Positions 47,691-57,509 of a stretch of DNA of 64,000 nucleotides are shown piece after piece. The DNA lies in assembly GCA_021413765.1 (NCBI GenBank), contig JAIOPT010000011.1, forward strand, positions 1-64,000, given 5' to 3'. The DNA is from Betaproteobacteria bacterium. Lineage in GTDB: Bacteria; Pseudomonadota; Gammaproteobacteria; Burkholderiales; Gallionellaceae. Under the pieces are notes generated by a model. It was not told where the DNA came from. It saw nothing but the letters and a program-made list of their open reading frames with translations, and made no database searches. Each line of letters starts with the position of its first letter. Within the stretch, counting starts at the first letter, position 1. The position numbers and the translations under genes are program-made.

Positions 47691-49811
47691 ATGTCCGATG
47701 CCGAAATGCTTTTACAGGAGGTTTCCGCCTACCTGAAGCCCAAGGATGTCGAACATATCCGGGAGGCACTTAAATTTAGTGGTGAAGCACATGAGGGTCA
47801 ACTACGTAAGTCCGGTGAGCCCTATATTTCGCATCCCATCGCCGTCGCTCGAATTCTCACCCCACTGCATCTCGATGCGCAAGCCATCATGGCGGCCGTA
47901 CTGCATGACGTGGTGGAAGACACCCATATTAGCAATGAAGAAGTAGCCAAGATATTCGGCAAGTCGGTGGCCGAACTGGTTGATGGTTTGAGTAAGCTTG
48001 ACAAGATTGAATTTCAAACCAAAGAGGACGCACAGGCAGAAAATTTCCGCAAAATGCTGCTGGCGATGGCACGTGACGTGCGCGTCATCCTGATTAAATT
48101 GGCCGACCGGCTGCACAACATGCGCACGCTAAAATCAATGTCTCGCGAAAAATGCGAGCGCATCGCGCGCGAGACCATGGAAATTTATGCACCCATTGCC
48201 AACCGCTTGGGCCTCAATGCCATCTATCAGGAATTGGAAGATTTAGGTTTCAAGTATCTCTACCCAAAACGCTATGAAGTTCTGTCCAAGGCTCTCAAAG
48301 TCGCACGCGGTAATCGTCGTGAGGTTGTAGGAAAAATCCAGGAAGCCATTAGCCAGCGTCTGGAAGAGCATCACGTCACTGCCCAAGTACAAGGGCGCGA
48401 AAAACATCTATATGGCATCTACCAGAAAATGCAGGCGAAATCGCTGGCCTTCGCCCAAGTACAGGACATTTATGGTTTCCGTGTGATGGTGGATGATGTG
48501 CCCTCCTGTTACTTGGCGCTGGGATTGCTACATGGTCTATACAAACCGATTCCGGGTAAATTTAAAGATTATATCGCCATCCCCAAGGCGAACGGTTATC
48601 AGTCGCTGCATACCACCCTGTTTGGGCCATATGGCACCCCCATCGAAGTGCAGATTCGCACTCAGGAAATGCACAAAATCGCAGAGGCAGGTGTCGCCTC
48701 GCACTGGTTATACAAGGCCGCGCAGACATCATTCAATGATCTGCACAAGAAGACCCACCAGTGGCTGCAAAGCTTATTGGAAAGCTTAAGCCAAAGCGGC
48801 GATTCGGTGGAGTTCCTTGAACACCTGAAGGTGGATCTATTCCCGGATGAAGTTTACGTGTTCACTCCTAAAGGCAAAATTCTCGCGCTGCCACGTGGCG
48901 CAACGGCGGTGGATTTTGCTTATAGCGTGCATACCGATATCGGCAATCGCTGTGTAGCTGTCAAAGTGAATTTTGAGCTAGCACCATTACGTGTTGAGAT
49001 GAAAAATGGTGACCGCGTGGAAATAATCACTGCGACGCATGCTCACCCCAATCCCGCATGGCTCGGCTATGTGGTCACCAGCAAGGCACGCAGCCAGATT
49101 CGTCATGCACTCAAAACGATGCACTTTGACGAATCCTCCGCGCTGGGGGAGCGCCTGCTGAACCAAGCTCTATCTTCGCTTGGAATTAAGAAACAGGACA
49201 TTGACAGCAGCCGGTGGGATAAGTTGCTTAAGGATGCCGGAGCAAAATCGCGCGAAGAAATCTTCGCTGACATTGCTCTGGGACGTCGCCTCAACATGGT
49301 TATTGCACGTCAGCTTGCACGTATCGGAGAGGCTGGTACACCAGAGCATCCCGCACTCAACGGCGTAATCACTATCCTTGGCACGGAAGGTATGGCGGTA
49401 CAGTTCGCTAAATGCTGTCGCCCCATTCCAGGAGACCCTATCATCGGTATTATCAAGAAAGGTCAAGGATTGGTAGTTCATACACATGATTGTCCAGTGC
49501 TATGCAAGGGACGTGGCGGCATGGACAAATGGCTGGACGTGGTGTGGGACAAGCACATCAACAAACCTTTTGAGGTGAGCATTAAATTAGTCGTAGCTAA
49601 TCAGCGCGGCGTCCTCGCCAAGGCAGCAGCAGCGATTGCTGACGCCGAATCCAACATCGAAAACGTCCACTTCACCAACGAAGGTAACTACACTACACTG
49701 TACTTTACTTTGCAGGTGAGTAACCGCAAACACTTGGCCGACGTGATGCGCGGTCTGCGCGGAATACCCGAGGTAATACGCATTACCAGGATCAAGAGCG
49801 TACCTACCTAA
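47691..49811 (+). CDS. spoT: Bifunctional (p)ppGpp synthetase/hydrolase SpoT/Rel
   Basis: A 706-residue controller of the stringent response. The hydrolase HD domain is intact (YISHPIAVARIL, AAVLHDVVEDT, LIKLADRLHNMRTL). The synthetase has VQDIYGFRVMVDD and KANGYQSLHTTLFG. Then come TGS (VFTPKGKILALPRGATAVDFAY), a zinc-finger-type middle region (QFAKCCRPIPGDPI) and an ACT domain (NQRGVLAKAAAAIADAESNI). Both activities should be present. I chose the ATG at 47691 because GGAGG lies seven bases ahead. A start at 47658 is weaker. Confidence 0.96.
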   Translation: MSDAEMLLQEVSAYLKPKDVEHIREALKFSGEAHEGQLRKSGEPYISHPIAVARILTPLHLDAQAIMAAVLHDVVEDTHISNEEVAKIFGKSVAELVDGLSKLDKIEFQTKEDAQAENFRKMLLAMARDVRVILIKLADRLHNMRTLKSMSREKCERIARETMEIYAPIANRLGLNAIYQELEDLGFKYLYPKRYEVLSKALKVARGNRREVVGKIQEAISQRLEEHHVTAQVQGREKHLYGIYQKMQAKSLAFAQVQDIYGFRVMVDDVPSCYLALGLLHGLYKPIPGKFKDYIAIPKANGYQSLHTTLFGPYGTPIEVQIRTQEMHKIAEAGVASHWLYKAAQTSFNDLHKKTHQWLQSLLESLSQSGDSVEFLEHLKVDLFPDEVYVFTPKGKILALPRGATAVDFAYSVHTDIGNRCVAVKVNFELAPLRVEMKNGDRVEIITATHAHPNPAWLGYVVTSKARSQIRHALKTMHFDESSALGERLLNQALSSLGIKKQDIDSSRWDKLLKDAGAKSREEIFADIALGRRLNMVIARQLARIGEAGTPEHPALNGVITILGTEGMAVQFAKCCRPIPGDPIIGIIKKGQGLVVHTHDCPVLCKGRGGMDKWLDVVWDKHINKPFEVSIKLVVANQRGVLAKAAAAIADAESNIENVHFTNEGNYTTLYFTLQVSNRKHLADVMRGLRGIPEVIRITRIKSVPT

Positions 49812-49935
49812 GGGCACTTCTAATTTTTTTGCCAGTACGCCATCTGCTGCGATTAAATTACTTGGCAGCTACATACTTGGGTGAACCTGGGATTGTTCCT
49901 GCTGTATGTGCTCTACACTTGGATTCTCTTTCATC

Positions 49936-52605
49936 ATGGATAATAGCAAGCACCTCTGGTATATGCTGCCGCCGGAAATCGCTGCAGCAACGCTGGAAGT
50001 TGATCCAGGGCGCGGGTTGGAAGAAGGCGAGGCAGTTGCTCGCCTTGCCCGCTTCGGTAAAAACAGGCTGATCGAGGCCACGCCTCGTCCTGTCTGGCTG
50101 AAATTCCTCGACCAATTCAGAAATTTGCTGGTTATTGTGCTGTTGTTCGCTGCCACTCTTGCTTGGGTAGTCGGTGATCTCAAAGATGCAGTGGTGATTC
50201 TCGTTGTGGTGCTGTTCAACGCCAGCCTGGGGTTTTATCAGGAGCTGCGGGCGGAACAAACGCTGACGGCGCTGAAGGGTATGCTGGCAGCGCGCGCCCG
50301 GGTGCGCCGCAACGCGCGCATGGAGGAAATCGACGCGGCGCTGCTCGTTCCCGGCGATATCGTGCTACTAGAAGCGGGCGACCGCATTCCTGCCGATGGC
50401 CGCCTGTTGGCCGCGCACAGTCTCGAAATCGAGGAAGCGGCACTGACCGGCGAATCCCATGCCGTAGGTAAGTCGGTGGCGGCGCTGGACCAAGCCGAAC
50501 TACCTTTGGGCGACCGCGTCAACTTGCTCTATATGAATACGGTGGTAACGCGCGGTCGCGCCGAAATGCTGGTGACCACCACCGGCATGGCCACTGAAAT
50601 GGGCAAGCTCGCTGGCATGATCGCCAGCGTCGGGGAATCGGAAACCCCGCTGCAAAAACAGCTCGACACGCTGGGGAAAAAGCTGGCGGCGATTGCAGGT
50701 GTAGTGGTAACGGTCATCTTTGCGCTTGATTTTGCACGCGGGCTACCTTGGTCGGAGGCCGCGATGACTGCGGTAGCGTTGGCCGTCGCTGCCATTCCCG
50801 AGGGGCTGCCGGCAGTGGTGACGGTGACGCTGGCCATCGGCATGTGGCGCATGGCGCAGAACCGGGCCATCCTCAAGAAACTTTCCGCCGTGGAAACGTT
50901 GGGCTCCACTACGGTAATCTGCTCGGACAAGACCGGCACCCTCACCCTGAACCAGATGACCGCGCGCGCCGGCTGGTTCGCCGGGCGGCGTTTTTCAGTC
51001 AACGGCGAAGGCTATGCGCCTGACGGCAGGATTACCTTTGAGAGTGATAGCGATCTTCATGCCTTCTTGCTGCCGATGACACTCTGCACCGATTCGCGCG
51101 TGCGCGCTGAGCAATTAATCGGCGATCCCACCGAGGGCGCGTTGTGGGTGCTGGCGCAGAAAGGCGGTCTCGATCCGGAGGCGGAGCAGGAAGAACGGCC
51201 GCGCATCGACGAGATTCCTTTCGATTCCGCCCACAAATTTATGGCCACTTTCCACCATGCAGGCGAAAAGGTGGAGATGTTCATCAAGGGTGCGCCCGAT
51301 GTGCTGCTGGCGCGTTCAACCCATAGTCTGGCGGAGGATGGAGAGCAGCTTCTGGACGCGGCGGCTCGCGCCGCCATCGAGGCCGAGAACGAGCATCTCG
51401 CTGCACAGGCGCTACGTGTGCTGGCGGTAGCGCGCAAGATTATCCCGACCGCCGACTTCGACCCGGCGGGCGACCTGTGGGCATGGGCAGGGGGCTGGAC
51501 TTTCCTGGGATTGGCCGGACTCATGGATCCGCCACGGCCCGAGGCGAAAGCCGCCATTGCTCACTGCACCCTGGCCGGCATCCAAGTCAAGATGATCACA
51601 GGCGACCACAAAGTGACCGCCGCCGCCATCGGTCGCGAATTGGGGCTTACGGGCGAGGTGATCGAAGGCTGGGAACTCGACGCCATGAGCGAGACGGAAT
51701 TATCCCGCCGCATTGACGGCATTTCCGTGTTTGCCCGCGTTGCCCCCGAGCATAAGGTGAAAATTGTCAGGGCGCTCAAAAACGACGGCCACGTCGTCGC
51801 GATGACCGGCGACGGCGTGAACGACGCGCCCGCCCTGAAAGCCGCCGACATCGGCGTGGCGATGGGCATCACCGGCACGGCGGTTACCAAAGAGGCGGCC
51901 GTCATGGTGCTGACCGACGACAACTTCGCGACCATCGTAAAAACCGTGGAAGAAGGCCGAGTGATCTACGATAACATTATCAAATTCGTGCGCTTCCAGC
52001 TCTCCACCAACATCGGTGCCATCTTCACCGTGCTCGCCGCCACCCTGCTGGGATTGCCCGCGCCTTTTACCGCGATTCAGCTGCTGTGGATCAACATTAT
52101 CATGGACGGCCCTCCCGCGATGACGCTGGGGGTGGAACCGGCGCGCGCCGGCATCATGAGCGAGCGTCCGCGCCGCCAGGCAGCGCAGATACTCACCGGC
52201 CCGCGTCTCGCCAGGCTGGCGCTGTACGGGTCGATCATGATGGTTGGAACGCTTTACCTGTTCCGGCACGGCCTGGAAATGCATGGGCAAACTTATGCCA
52301 TGACCCTGGCCTTTACCACTTTCGTGTTGTTCCAGTTCTTCAACGTGTTCAATGCGCGCGCCGAAACCGGCAGCGCCTTCAATACGCACTTCTTCCGCAA
52401 TGGCAAGCTGTGGTTGGCGCTCGTGGGCGTTCTGATGCTGCAAATCCTGGTGGTAAATTGGCCGCCGGCACAAGGCGTGTTCGGCACGACGGCCCTGGAG
52501 CTAGACGATTGGTTCAAAGCCGTTGCCGTGGCTTCCAGCGTGCTGCTGCTGGACGAATTGAAAAAATATATGGTTTCGTTGGCACGAAAATTTTGCGCTT
52601 GGTAG
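49936..52605 (+). CDS. P2-type cation-transporting ATPase, first of two
   Basis: An 889-residue P-type ATPase of the Ca2+/PMR1-like (P2) group. It has an N-terminal cation-ATPase domain, actuator motif LTGESHAVGK, membrane helix 4 with VAAIPEGLPAVVTV, phosphorylated D331 in CSDKTGTLTLNQM, MITGDHKVTAAAIG, and hinge MTGDGVNDAPALKAADIGVAMG. Helix 6 reads WINIIMDGPPAMTLG and keeps the N-x3-D cation site in part. Probably exports Ca2+, Mn2+ or H+-like cations, but specificity is undetermined. The start at 49936 (MDNSKHLWY) has only a modest ribosome site. The coding sequence looks GC-richer than its neighbours. Confidence 0.9.
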   Translation: MDNSKHLWYMLPPEIAAATLEVDPGRGLEEGEAVARLARFGKNRLIEATPRPVWLKFLDQFRNLLVIVLLFAATLAWVVGDLKDAVVILVVVLFNASLGFYQELRAEQTLTALKGMLAARARVRRNARMEEIDAALLVPGDIVLLEAGDRIPADGRLLAAHSLEIEEAALTGESHAVGKSVAALDQAELPLGDRVNLLYMNTVVTRGRAEMLVTTTGMATEMGKLAGMIASVGESETPLQKQLDTLGKKLAAIAGVVVTVIFALDFARGLPWSEAAMTAVALAVAAIPEGLPAVVTVTLAIGMWRMAQNRAILKKLSAVETLGSTTVICSDKTGTLTLNQMTARAGWFAGRRFSVNGEGYAPDGRITFESDSDLHAFLLPMTLCTDSRVRAEQLIGDPTEGALWVLAQKGGLDPEAEQEERPRIDEIPFDSAHKFMATFHHAGEKVEMFIKGAPDVLLARSTHSLAEDGEQLLDAAARAAIEAENEHLAAQALRVLAVARKIIPTADFDPAGDLWAWAGGWTFLGLAGLMDPPRPEAKAAIAHCTLAGIQVKMITGDHKVTAAAIGRELGLTGEVIEGWELDAMSETELSRRIDGISVFARVAPEHKVKIVRALKNDGHVVAMTGDGVNDAPALKAADIGVAMGITGTAVTKEAAVMVLTDDNFATIVKTVEEGRVIYDNIIKFVRFQLSTNIGAIFTVLAATLLGLPAPFTAIQLLWINIIMDGPPAMTLGVEPARAGIMSERPRRQAAQILTGPRLARLALYGSIMMVGTLYLFRHGLEMHGQTYAMTLAFTTFVLFQFFNVFNARAETGSAFNTHFFRNGKLWLALVGVLMLQILVVNWPPAQGVFGTTALELDDWFKAVAVASSVLLLDELKKYMVSLARKFCAW

Positions 52606-52703
52606 TCGCTTCCATATAGGCATCTGTCGAAAGTCGAAGTTGAGTTTTTTTGATGATGGCTCGTTGCTCAAAATCAATAATAAAATAATGTGAAGGAGAA
52701 TGC

Positions 52704-52796
52704 ATGCTCAACGTTCTGCTGCCAGTAGACGGCTCCGAAAACTCAAATCGCGCAGATATAGTCAACTCATGGATCAATTTCGGACATGCACAGTAA
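52704..52796 (+). pseudogene. Truncated universal stress protein start, overlapping the second P-type ATPase
   Basis: The ATG at 52704 with GAAGGAGA ahead opens a 30-codon frame beginning MLNVLLPVDGSENSNRA, a typical N-terminus of a UspA-family protein including the nucleotide-binding aspartate region VDGSE. After NRA the match is lost, and the frame ends at 52796, overlapping the ATPase start (52786) by 11 bases. A full UspA has about 140 residues, so most of the gene is deleted. What remains keeps a good ribosome site and may now serve as a leader frame that couples translation to the ATPase. Confidence 0.65.
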
Positions 52797-55425
52797 CGAT
52801 AATAATTGGCACACGCTGACCACCGATGAAGTCGCGCAACGTTTGGAGACCAACCCGCAATCCGGTTTGAGTTCGGCCGATGCGGCCAAACGGCTGGCTC
52901 AATACGGCGCCAATGAATTAAAGGAAAAGCGCGCTCGTTCTCACTGGCGCATGCTGCTCGACCAGTTCGCCGATTTCATGATTATCGTGCTGATCGGCGC
53001 GGCGGTCGTTTCCGGCATCGTGGGTGATGTCGAAGACACCTTTGCCATCATCGTCATCGTGATTCTTAATGCGGTGATCGGATTCGTTCAGGAATACCGT
53101 GCAGAGCAGGCGATGGCCGCGCTCAAGCGCATGGCCGAGGCAGGTGCGCATGTGTTGCGCGATGGCCAGGCGGAAATCGTCAACTCATCGGGGCTGGTGC
53201 CGGGCGATGTGGTACTGCTGGAGGCAGGCAACGTGGTGCCCGCTGATTTACGCATCATCGAAACGGCGCGGCTCAAGATCGATGAGTCCGCACTCTCCGG
53301 CGAATCGGTCGCGGTGGAAAAGCAAACCCAGGCGCTGACCATCGCTGCCGCGCCGCTGGGCGACAAAATTTGTCTGGCTTACAAAGGCACCATCGTTACT
53401 TACGGGCGCGCGCGCGGCCTGGTAGTGGCGACAGGCATGAACAGTGAATTAGGCAAGATCGCCGCCCTGCTCAGCGATGACAGCGAAACAAAAACGCCGT
53501 TGCAAAAGCGGTTGGCGCGCTTCGGCAAACTGCTGGCGCTGGCTGCGTTGGTAATCTGCGCGTTGGTGTTTATTGTCGGCGTGCTGCGCGGTGAGCCGGT
53601 GTTGCTGATGTTCATGACCGCAGTCAGTCTGGCGGTGGCGGCCATTCCCGAAGCCCTGCCCGCAGTGGTGACGGTCTCACTGGCTTTGGGCGCGCGCAAG
53701 ATGGTCAAACAGCACGCCCTGATCCGCCGCCTGCCCGCCGTAGAAACGCTGGGCTCGGTCACGTTTATCTGCTCCGATAAAACCGGCACGCTCACCCAGA
53801 ACAAAATGCGCGTGACAGCGATTTACGCCGACGGCGCGTTACGCGACACATGGCAGAACGAAAACAAGGCAGAACCGTGGTCGACACTGTTCCATGCTTT
53901 GGCGTTAAGCAACGATGCGCATCTGGATCGCCACAACAAGGCGCATGGCGAACCGACCGAGGCGGCCCTGCTGCACGCCGCGCAAGCAGCAGGCTGGAAC
54001 AAGACGACACTGGAGAGTGGGGCACCGCGCCTCAAAGAGCTACCGTTCGATTCCGAACGCAAGCGCATGACCACCTTTCATGGCACGTCTGAAAATGTCA
54101 TCGCCTACACCAAGGGTTCGCCGGAAGCGGTGCTGCCTTGCTGCGAGCGGGTGCTGATGGCTGACGGCGAACAAACCATCGACCGGGCAGCCTTGTTACA
54201 GCAAACCGAATCCATGGCTGCCGACGGCTTGCGCGTATTGGCGATAGCCTATCGACATTGGCCGGCGTTACCGGCAAGCGAGCGACCTGACGAACTGGAG
54301 AGCGAACTAATATTTCTCGGTTTCGTCGGCTTGATCGATCCGCCGCGCAGCGAAGCCAGAGGGGCTGTTTCCTTGTGCAAGTCGGCCGGCATCACGCCCG
54401 TGATGATCACCGGCGACCATCCCGCTACCGCGCGCGCGATTGCCCGCGAGCTCGGCATTCTTGTTAACGACGATTGCAGAGTGATGACGGGTGTCGAGTT
54501 GGAGCGGCTGGATCAAGCAGCTTTCGAAGCGGAAGTTGAACAAGTGCGAGTTTATGCGCGTGTCGATCCCGCCCAGAAAATAAAAATCGTCCAAGCGCTG
54601 CAAGACAAAGGCGAGGTTGTCGCGATGACCGGCGATGGGGTCAACGACGCGCCCGCGCTCAAAGCTGCGGACATCGGCATCGCTATGGGCAAGGGTGGCA
54701 CCGACGTGGCGCGCGAGGCGGCACACATGGTGCTGCTCGACGATAACTTCGCCACCATCGTGCATGCGGTGCGCGAGGGACGACGCATTTTCGACAACAT
54801 CCGCAAATTTATCAAATACACCATGACCAGCAATGCTGGAGAGATATGGACGATCTTCCTCGCACCATTTCTCGGCCTGCCGATTCCGTTGCTGCCGATC
54901 CACATCCTGTGGATCAATCTGGTTACCGACGGACTGCCCGGCTTGGCCCTGACAGCGGAACGCGCCGAACGCGGCATCATGCGCCGTCCGCCGCGCTCGC
55001 TCCAGGAAAGCATATTCGCACACGGCATGTGGCAACACATGATCTGGGTCGGCTTACTGATGGGCGGGATATGCCTACTGACACAGGCCTGGGCATTACA
55101 TAGCGGATCAGCGCACTGGCAGACCATGGTGTTCACTGTCCTAACCCTCTCCCAAATGGGACACGTACTCGCCATTCGTACCGAAAAAGAATCATTGTTC
55201 AGCGTCGGCATTTTTTCCAATCCGTTGCTGGTTTTTGCTGTACTGCTGACGTTCGCGCTACAAATGGCAACGATCTATGTGCCTGCGCTCAACCCGATTT
55301 TCAAAACACAAGCCCTGAGCATGGGCGAACTTGTGCTTTGCCTCGCTTTATCCAGCGTGGTGTTCTTTGCCGTAGAAATCGAGAAATGGCTAGTGCGGCG
55401 GGGATTGATCTATCGCACGAGCTAA
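52786..55425 (+). CDS. P2-type cation-transporting ATPase, second of two
   Basis: An 879-residue ATPase related to the first one. It has N-terminal LTTDEVAQRLETNPQSGLSSADAAKRL (cut: DEVAQRLETNPQSGL), actuator LSGESVAVEK, helix 4 VAAIPEALPAVVTVSLALG, phosphorylated D331 in CSDKTGTLTQNKM, MITGDHPATARAIA, and TGDGVNDAPALKAADIGIAMG. Helix 6 has WINLVTDGLPGLALTAE with the N-x3-D cation site of Ca2+ pumps. Helix 4 reads PEALP rather than PEGLP as in the first copy, so the two may differ in ion. Its start lies inside the UspA stub. No strong ribosome site of its own is seen at 52786, consistent with coupled translation. Confidence 0.9.
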   Translation: MHSNDNNWHTLTTDEVAQRLETNPQSGLSSADAAKRLAQYGANELKEKRARSHWRMLLDQFADFMIIVLIGAAVVSGIVGDVEDTFAIIVIVILNAVIGFVQEYRAEQAMAALKRMAEAGAHVLRDGQAEIVNSSGLVPGDVVLLEAGNVVPADLRIIETARLKIDESALSGESVAVEKQTQALTIAAAPLGDKICLAYKGTIVTYGRARGLVVATGMNSELGKIAALLSDDSETKTPLQKRLARFGKLLALAALVICALVFIVGVLRGEPVLLMFMTAVSLAVAAIPEALPAVVTVSLALGARKMVKQHALIRRLPAVETLGSVTFICSDKTGTLTQNKMRVTAIYADGALRDTWQNENKAEPWSTLFHALALSNDAHLDRHNKAHGEPTEAALLHAAQAAGWNKTTLESGAPRLKELPFDSERKRMTTFHGTSENVIAYTKGSPEAVLPCCERVLMADGEQTIDRAALLQQTESMAADGLRVLAIAYRHWPALPASERPDELESELIFLGFVGLIDPPRSEARGAVSLCKSAGITPVMITGDHPATARAIARELGILVNDDCRVMTGVELERLDQAAFEAEVEQVRVYARVDPAQKIKIVQALQDKGEVVAMTGDGVNDAPALKAADIGIAMGKGGTDVAREAAHMVLLDDNFATIVHAVREGRRIFDNIRKFIKYTMTSNAGEIWTIFLAPFLGLPIPLLPIHILWINLVTDGLPGLALTAERAERGIMRRPPRSLQESIFAHGMWQHMIWVGLLMGGICLLTQAWALHSGSAHWQTMVFTVLTLSQMGHVLAIRTEKESLFSVGIFSNPLLVFAVLLTFALQMATIYVPALNPIFKTQALSMGELVLCLALSSVVFFAVEIEKWLVRRGLIYRTS

Positions 55426-55655
55426 GTGTTATTACACGTGAGCTGCAATCAGCCCAAGGCGTGTTAGCAAAACGGCCAGCTATTTCCCACATATTCTGCC
55501 GTCATACCGATATCTTGTTTGCATGCAGGCGAGCCAACTGCGCTTCAGCTTGAAATAGATGCCGCTACGCTCTAGTCATTTACATAATTTTATTGTGGAA
55601 ACGTGCATTGCGTGACGCGGCTATAATGCCGCCTATCCATTTTTCTCACACCATA

Positions 55656-57434
55656 ATGCGCCCTCGTCCTGCTTCCTCTACCCCTGCGCCTCATGGCGAT
55701 TGGAATATCATTCGCACCCTTCTGCCTTACCTGATGGAATTCAAGGGTCGTGTTGTGCTGGCGTTGTTGCTGCTGGTGCTGGCCAAACTGGCTAATGTGA
55801 CGGTACCACTGTTGCTCAAGGAAATCGTGGATACTCTGGGTAAGCCACAGGCAATGTTGTTGGTGCCAGTGTCACTCGTGGTTGGCTATGGCTTGTTACG
55901 GCTCTTCAGCACACTGTTTGGCGAGTTGCGCGACGCAGTATTTGCCAAAGTAACCCAACGTGCCATACGGCGCGTAGCACTCAAACTATTCGTTCATCTG
56001 CATAGCTTAAGTCTGCGCTTCCATCTGGAGCGACAGACTGGTGGCGTATCACGTGATATTGAGCGTGGTACCAAAGGTATCAGCTTCTTACTCAATTTTA
56101 TGCTGTTCAGCATTCTGCCGACGCTGCTGGAAATTGGCCTGGTTGCAGGAATTTTGCTTTACAAATACAACGCGTGGTTTGCGGTTATTACTTTCATCAC
56201 GCTGATTGTGTATATCGTCTTTACCTTATTCATTACCGAGTGGCGCATGATATTTCGCCGTACCATGAATGACATGGATTCAAAGGCAAACACGCGCGCC
56301 ATAGACAGCCTGCTTAACTATGAAACGGTAAAATATTTTGGTAACGAGGACTATGAAGCGCGACGCTACGATGAACACATGAGCAAGTGGGAAACATCGG
56401 CGGTGCAGAATCAAACTTCGCTGGCAGCGTTGAATTCCGGGCAGAGCGCTATTATTGCCATCGGCATGACCGCGTTGATGCTGCTGGCATCGAACGGCGT
56501 GGTAAAAGGTGAGTTGACCATAGGCGACTTGGTTCTAATCAATGTCTTCATGTTGCAGCTTTATATGCCACTGCATTTTCTTGGCTTTGTCTATCGCGAG
56601 ATCAAGCACTCTCTGGTGGATATGGAAAAAATGTTCCGCCTTCTTGATGAAAACCGCGAGATACAAGATGCGCCAGATGCGGTTGCGCTGAAGGTTGATC
56701 AAGCAGCAGTACATTTTGAGCAAGTGTGTTTTTCTTACGAACCAAAGCGGCAGATTTTATTCGATATCAGTTTTGATATTCCCTCGGGACATACGGTCGC
56801 TGTGGTGGGTTCAAGCGGAGCGGGCAAATCCACCTTGTCACGGTTACTGTTCCGTTTTTATGATGTAAATTCAGGACGCATCCTGATAGACAATCAGGAT
56901 ATTCGCAAAGTGACACAGGCCAGTTTGCGCGCTGCGATTGGTATCGTGCCGCAAGACACCGTGCTGTTTAACGATAGCATTTACTACAACATAGCTTATG
57001 GCCGTCCCGAAGCCTCGCGTGAAGAAATATTGCATGCAGCGCAATCGGCCCATATTCACGATTTTATAACATCGTTACCGGATGGCTACGACACCATGGT
57101 GGGCGAGCGTGGATTGAAGTTGTCCGGTGGAGAGAAACAGCGTGTGGCAATTGCGCGCGCTATCCTCAAAAACCCTGCCATCCTGATTTTTGACGAGGCA
57201 ACTTCGGCGCTGGATTCAAAATCCGAGAAGGTGATTCAGCATGAATTGCGCAACGTTGCACATAATCGAACCACACTGGTTATCGCTCATCGCCTGTCCA
57301 CCATTGTGGACGCACACCAGATATTGGTAATGGATGGTGGGCGCATTATTGAGCGTGGTACGCACCGCGAGTTGCTGGCGAAACAGGGGATGTATGCGCA
57401 AATGTGGGCTCTGCAGCAGCAAGAAGAAGAGTGA
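55656..57434 (+). CDS. ABC exporter of the Atm1/HMT heavy-metal type
   Basis: A 592-residue half-size transporter. It has a six-helix membrane domain (about 20-310, with VPLLLKEIVDTLG, LRDAVFAKVTQRAIR and LNYETVKYFGNEDYEA). The latter phrase is characteristic of the Atm1/HMT1/MsbA-like subgroup that exports glutathione or sulfur-metal species. The ATPase has Walker A VVGSSGAGKSTLSRLL, signature LSGGEKQRVAIARA, Walker B ILIFDEATSALD and the H-loop IAHRLST. The ATG at 55656 fits the family start. TATAAT at 55622-55627 could be its -10 box, though no good -35 is at the right distance. Confidence 0.9.
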   Translation: MRPRPASSTPAPHGDWNIIRTLLPYLMEFKGRVVLALLLLVLAKLANVTVPLLLKEIVDTLGKPQAMLLVPVSLVVGYGLLRLFSTLFGELRDAVFAKVTQRAIRRVALKLFVHLHSLSLRFHLERQTGGVSRDIERGTKGISFLLNFMLFSILPTLLEIGLVAGILLYKYNAWFAVITFITLIVYIVFTLFITEWRMIFRRTMNDMDSKANTRAIDSLLNYETVKYFGNEDYEARRYDEHMSKWETSAVQNQTSLAALNSGQSAIIAIGMTALMLLASNGVVKGELTIGDLVLINVFMLQLYMPLHFLGFVYREIKHSLVDMEKMFRLLDENREIQDAPDAVALKVDQAAVHFEQVCFSYEPKRQILFDISFDIPSGHTVAVVGSSGAGKSTLSRLLFRFYDVNSGRILIDNQDIRKVTQASLRAAIGIVPQDTVLFNDSIYYNIAYGRPEASREEILHAAQSAHIHDFITSLPDGYDTMVGERGLKLSGGEKQRVAIARAILKNPAILIFDEATSALDSKSEKVIQHELRNVAHNRTTLVIAHRLSTIVDAHQILVMDGGRIIERGTHRELLAKQGMYAQMWALQQQEEE

Positions 57435-57509
57435 CCCAAAGCTTATTGCTCTTTGATTCATTTTTTGCCCAGTATTCTTCAATATCAATGGTAGCCCCCT
57501 GAGTGGTGC

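Noticed and set aside
55593-55655. Longer N-terminus for the Atm1-like exporter
   Set aside because: The extension covers the likely promoter and does not fit the family start at 55656.
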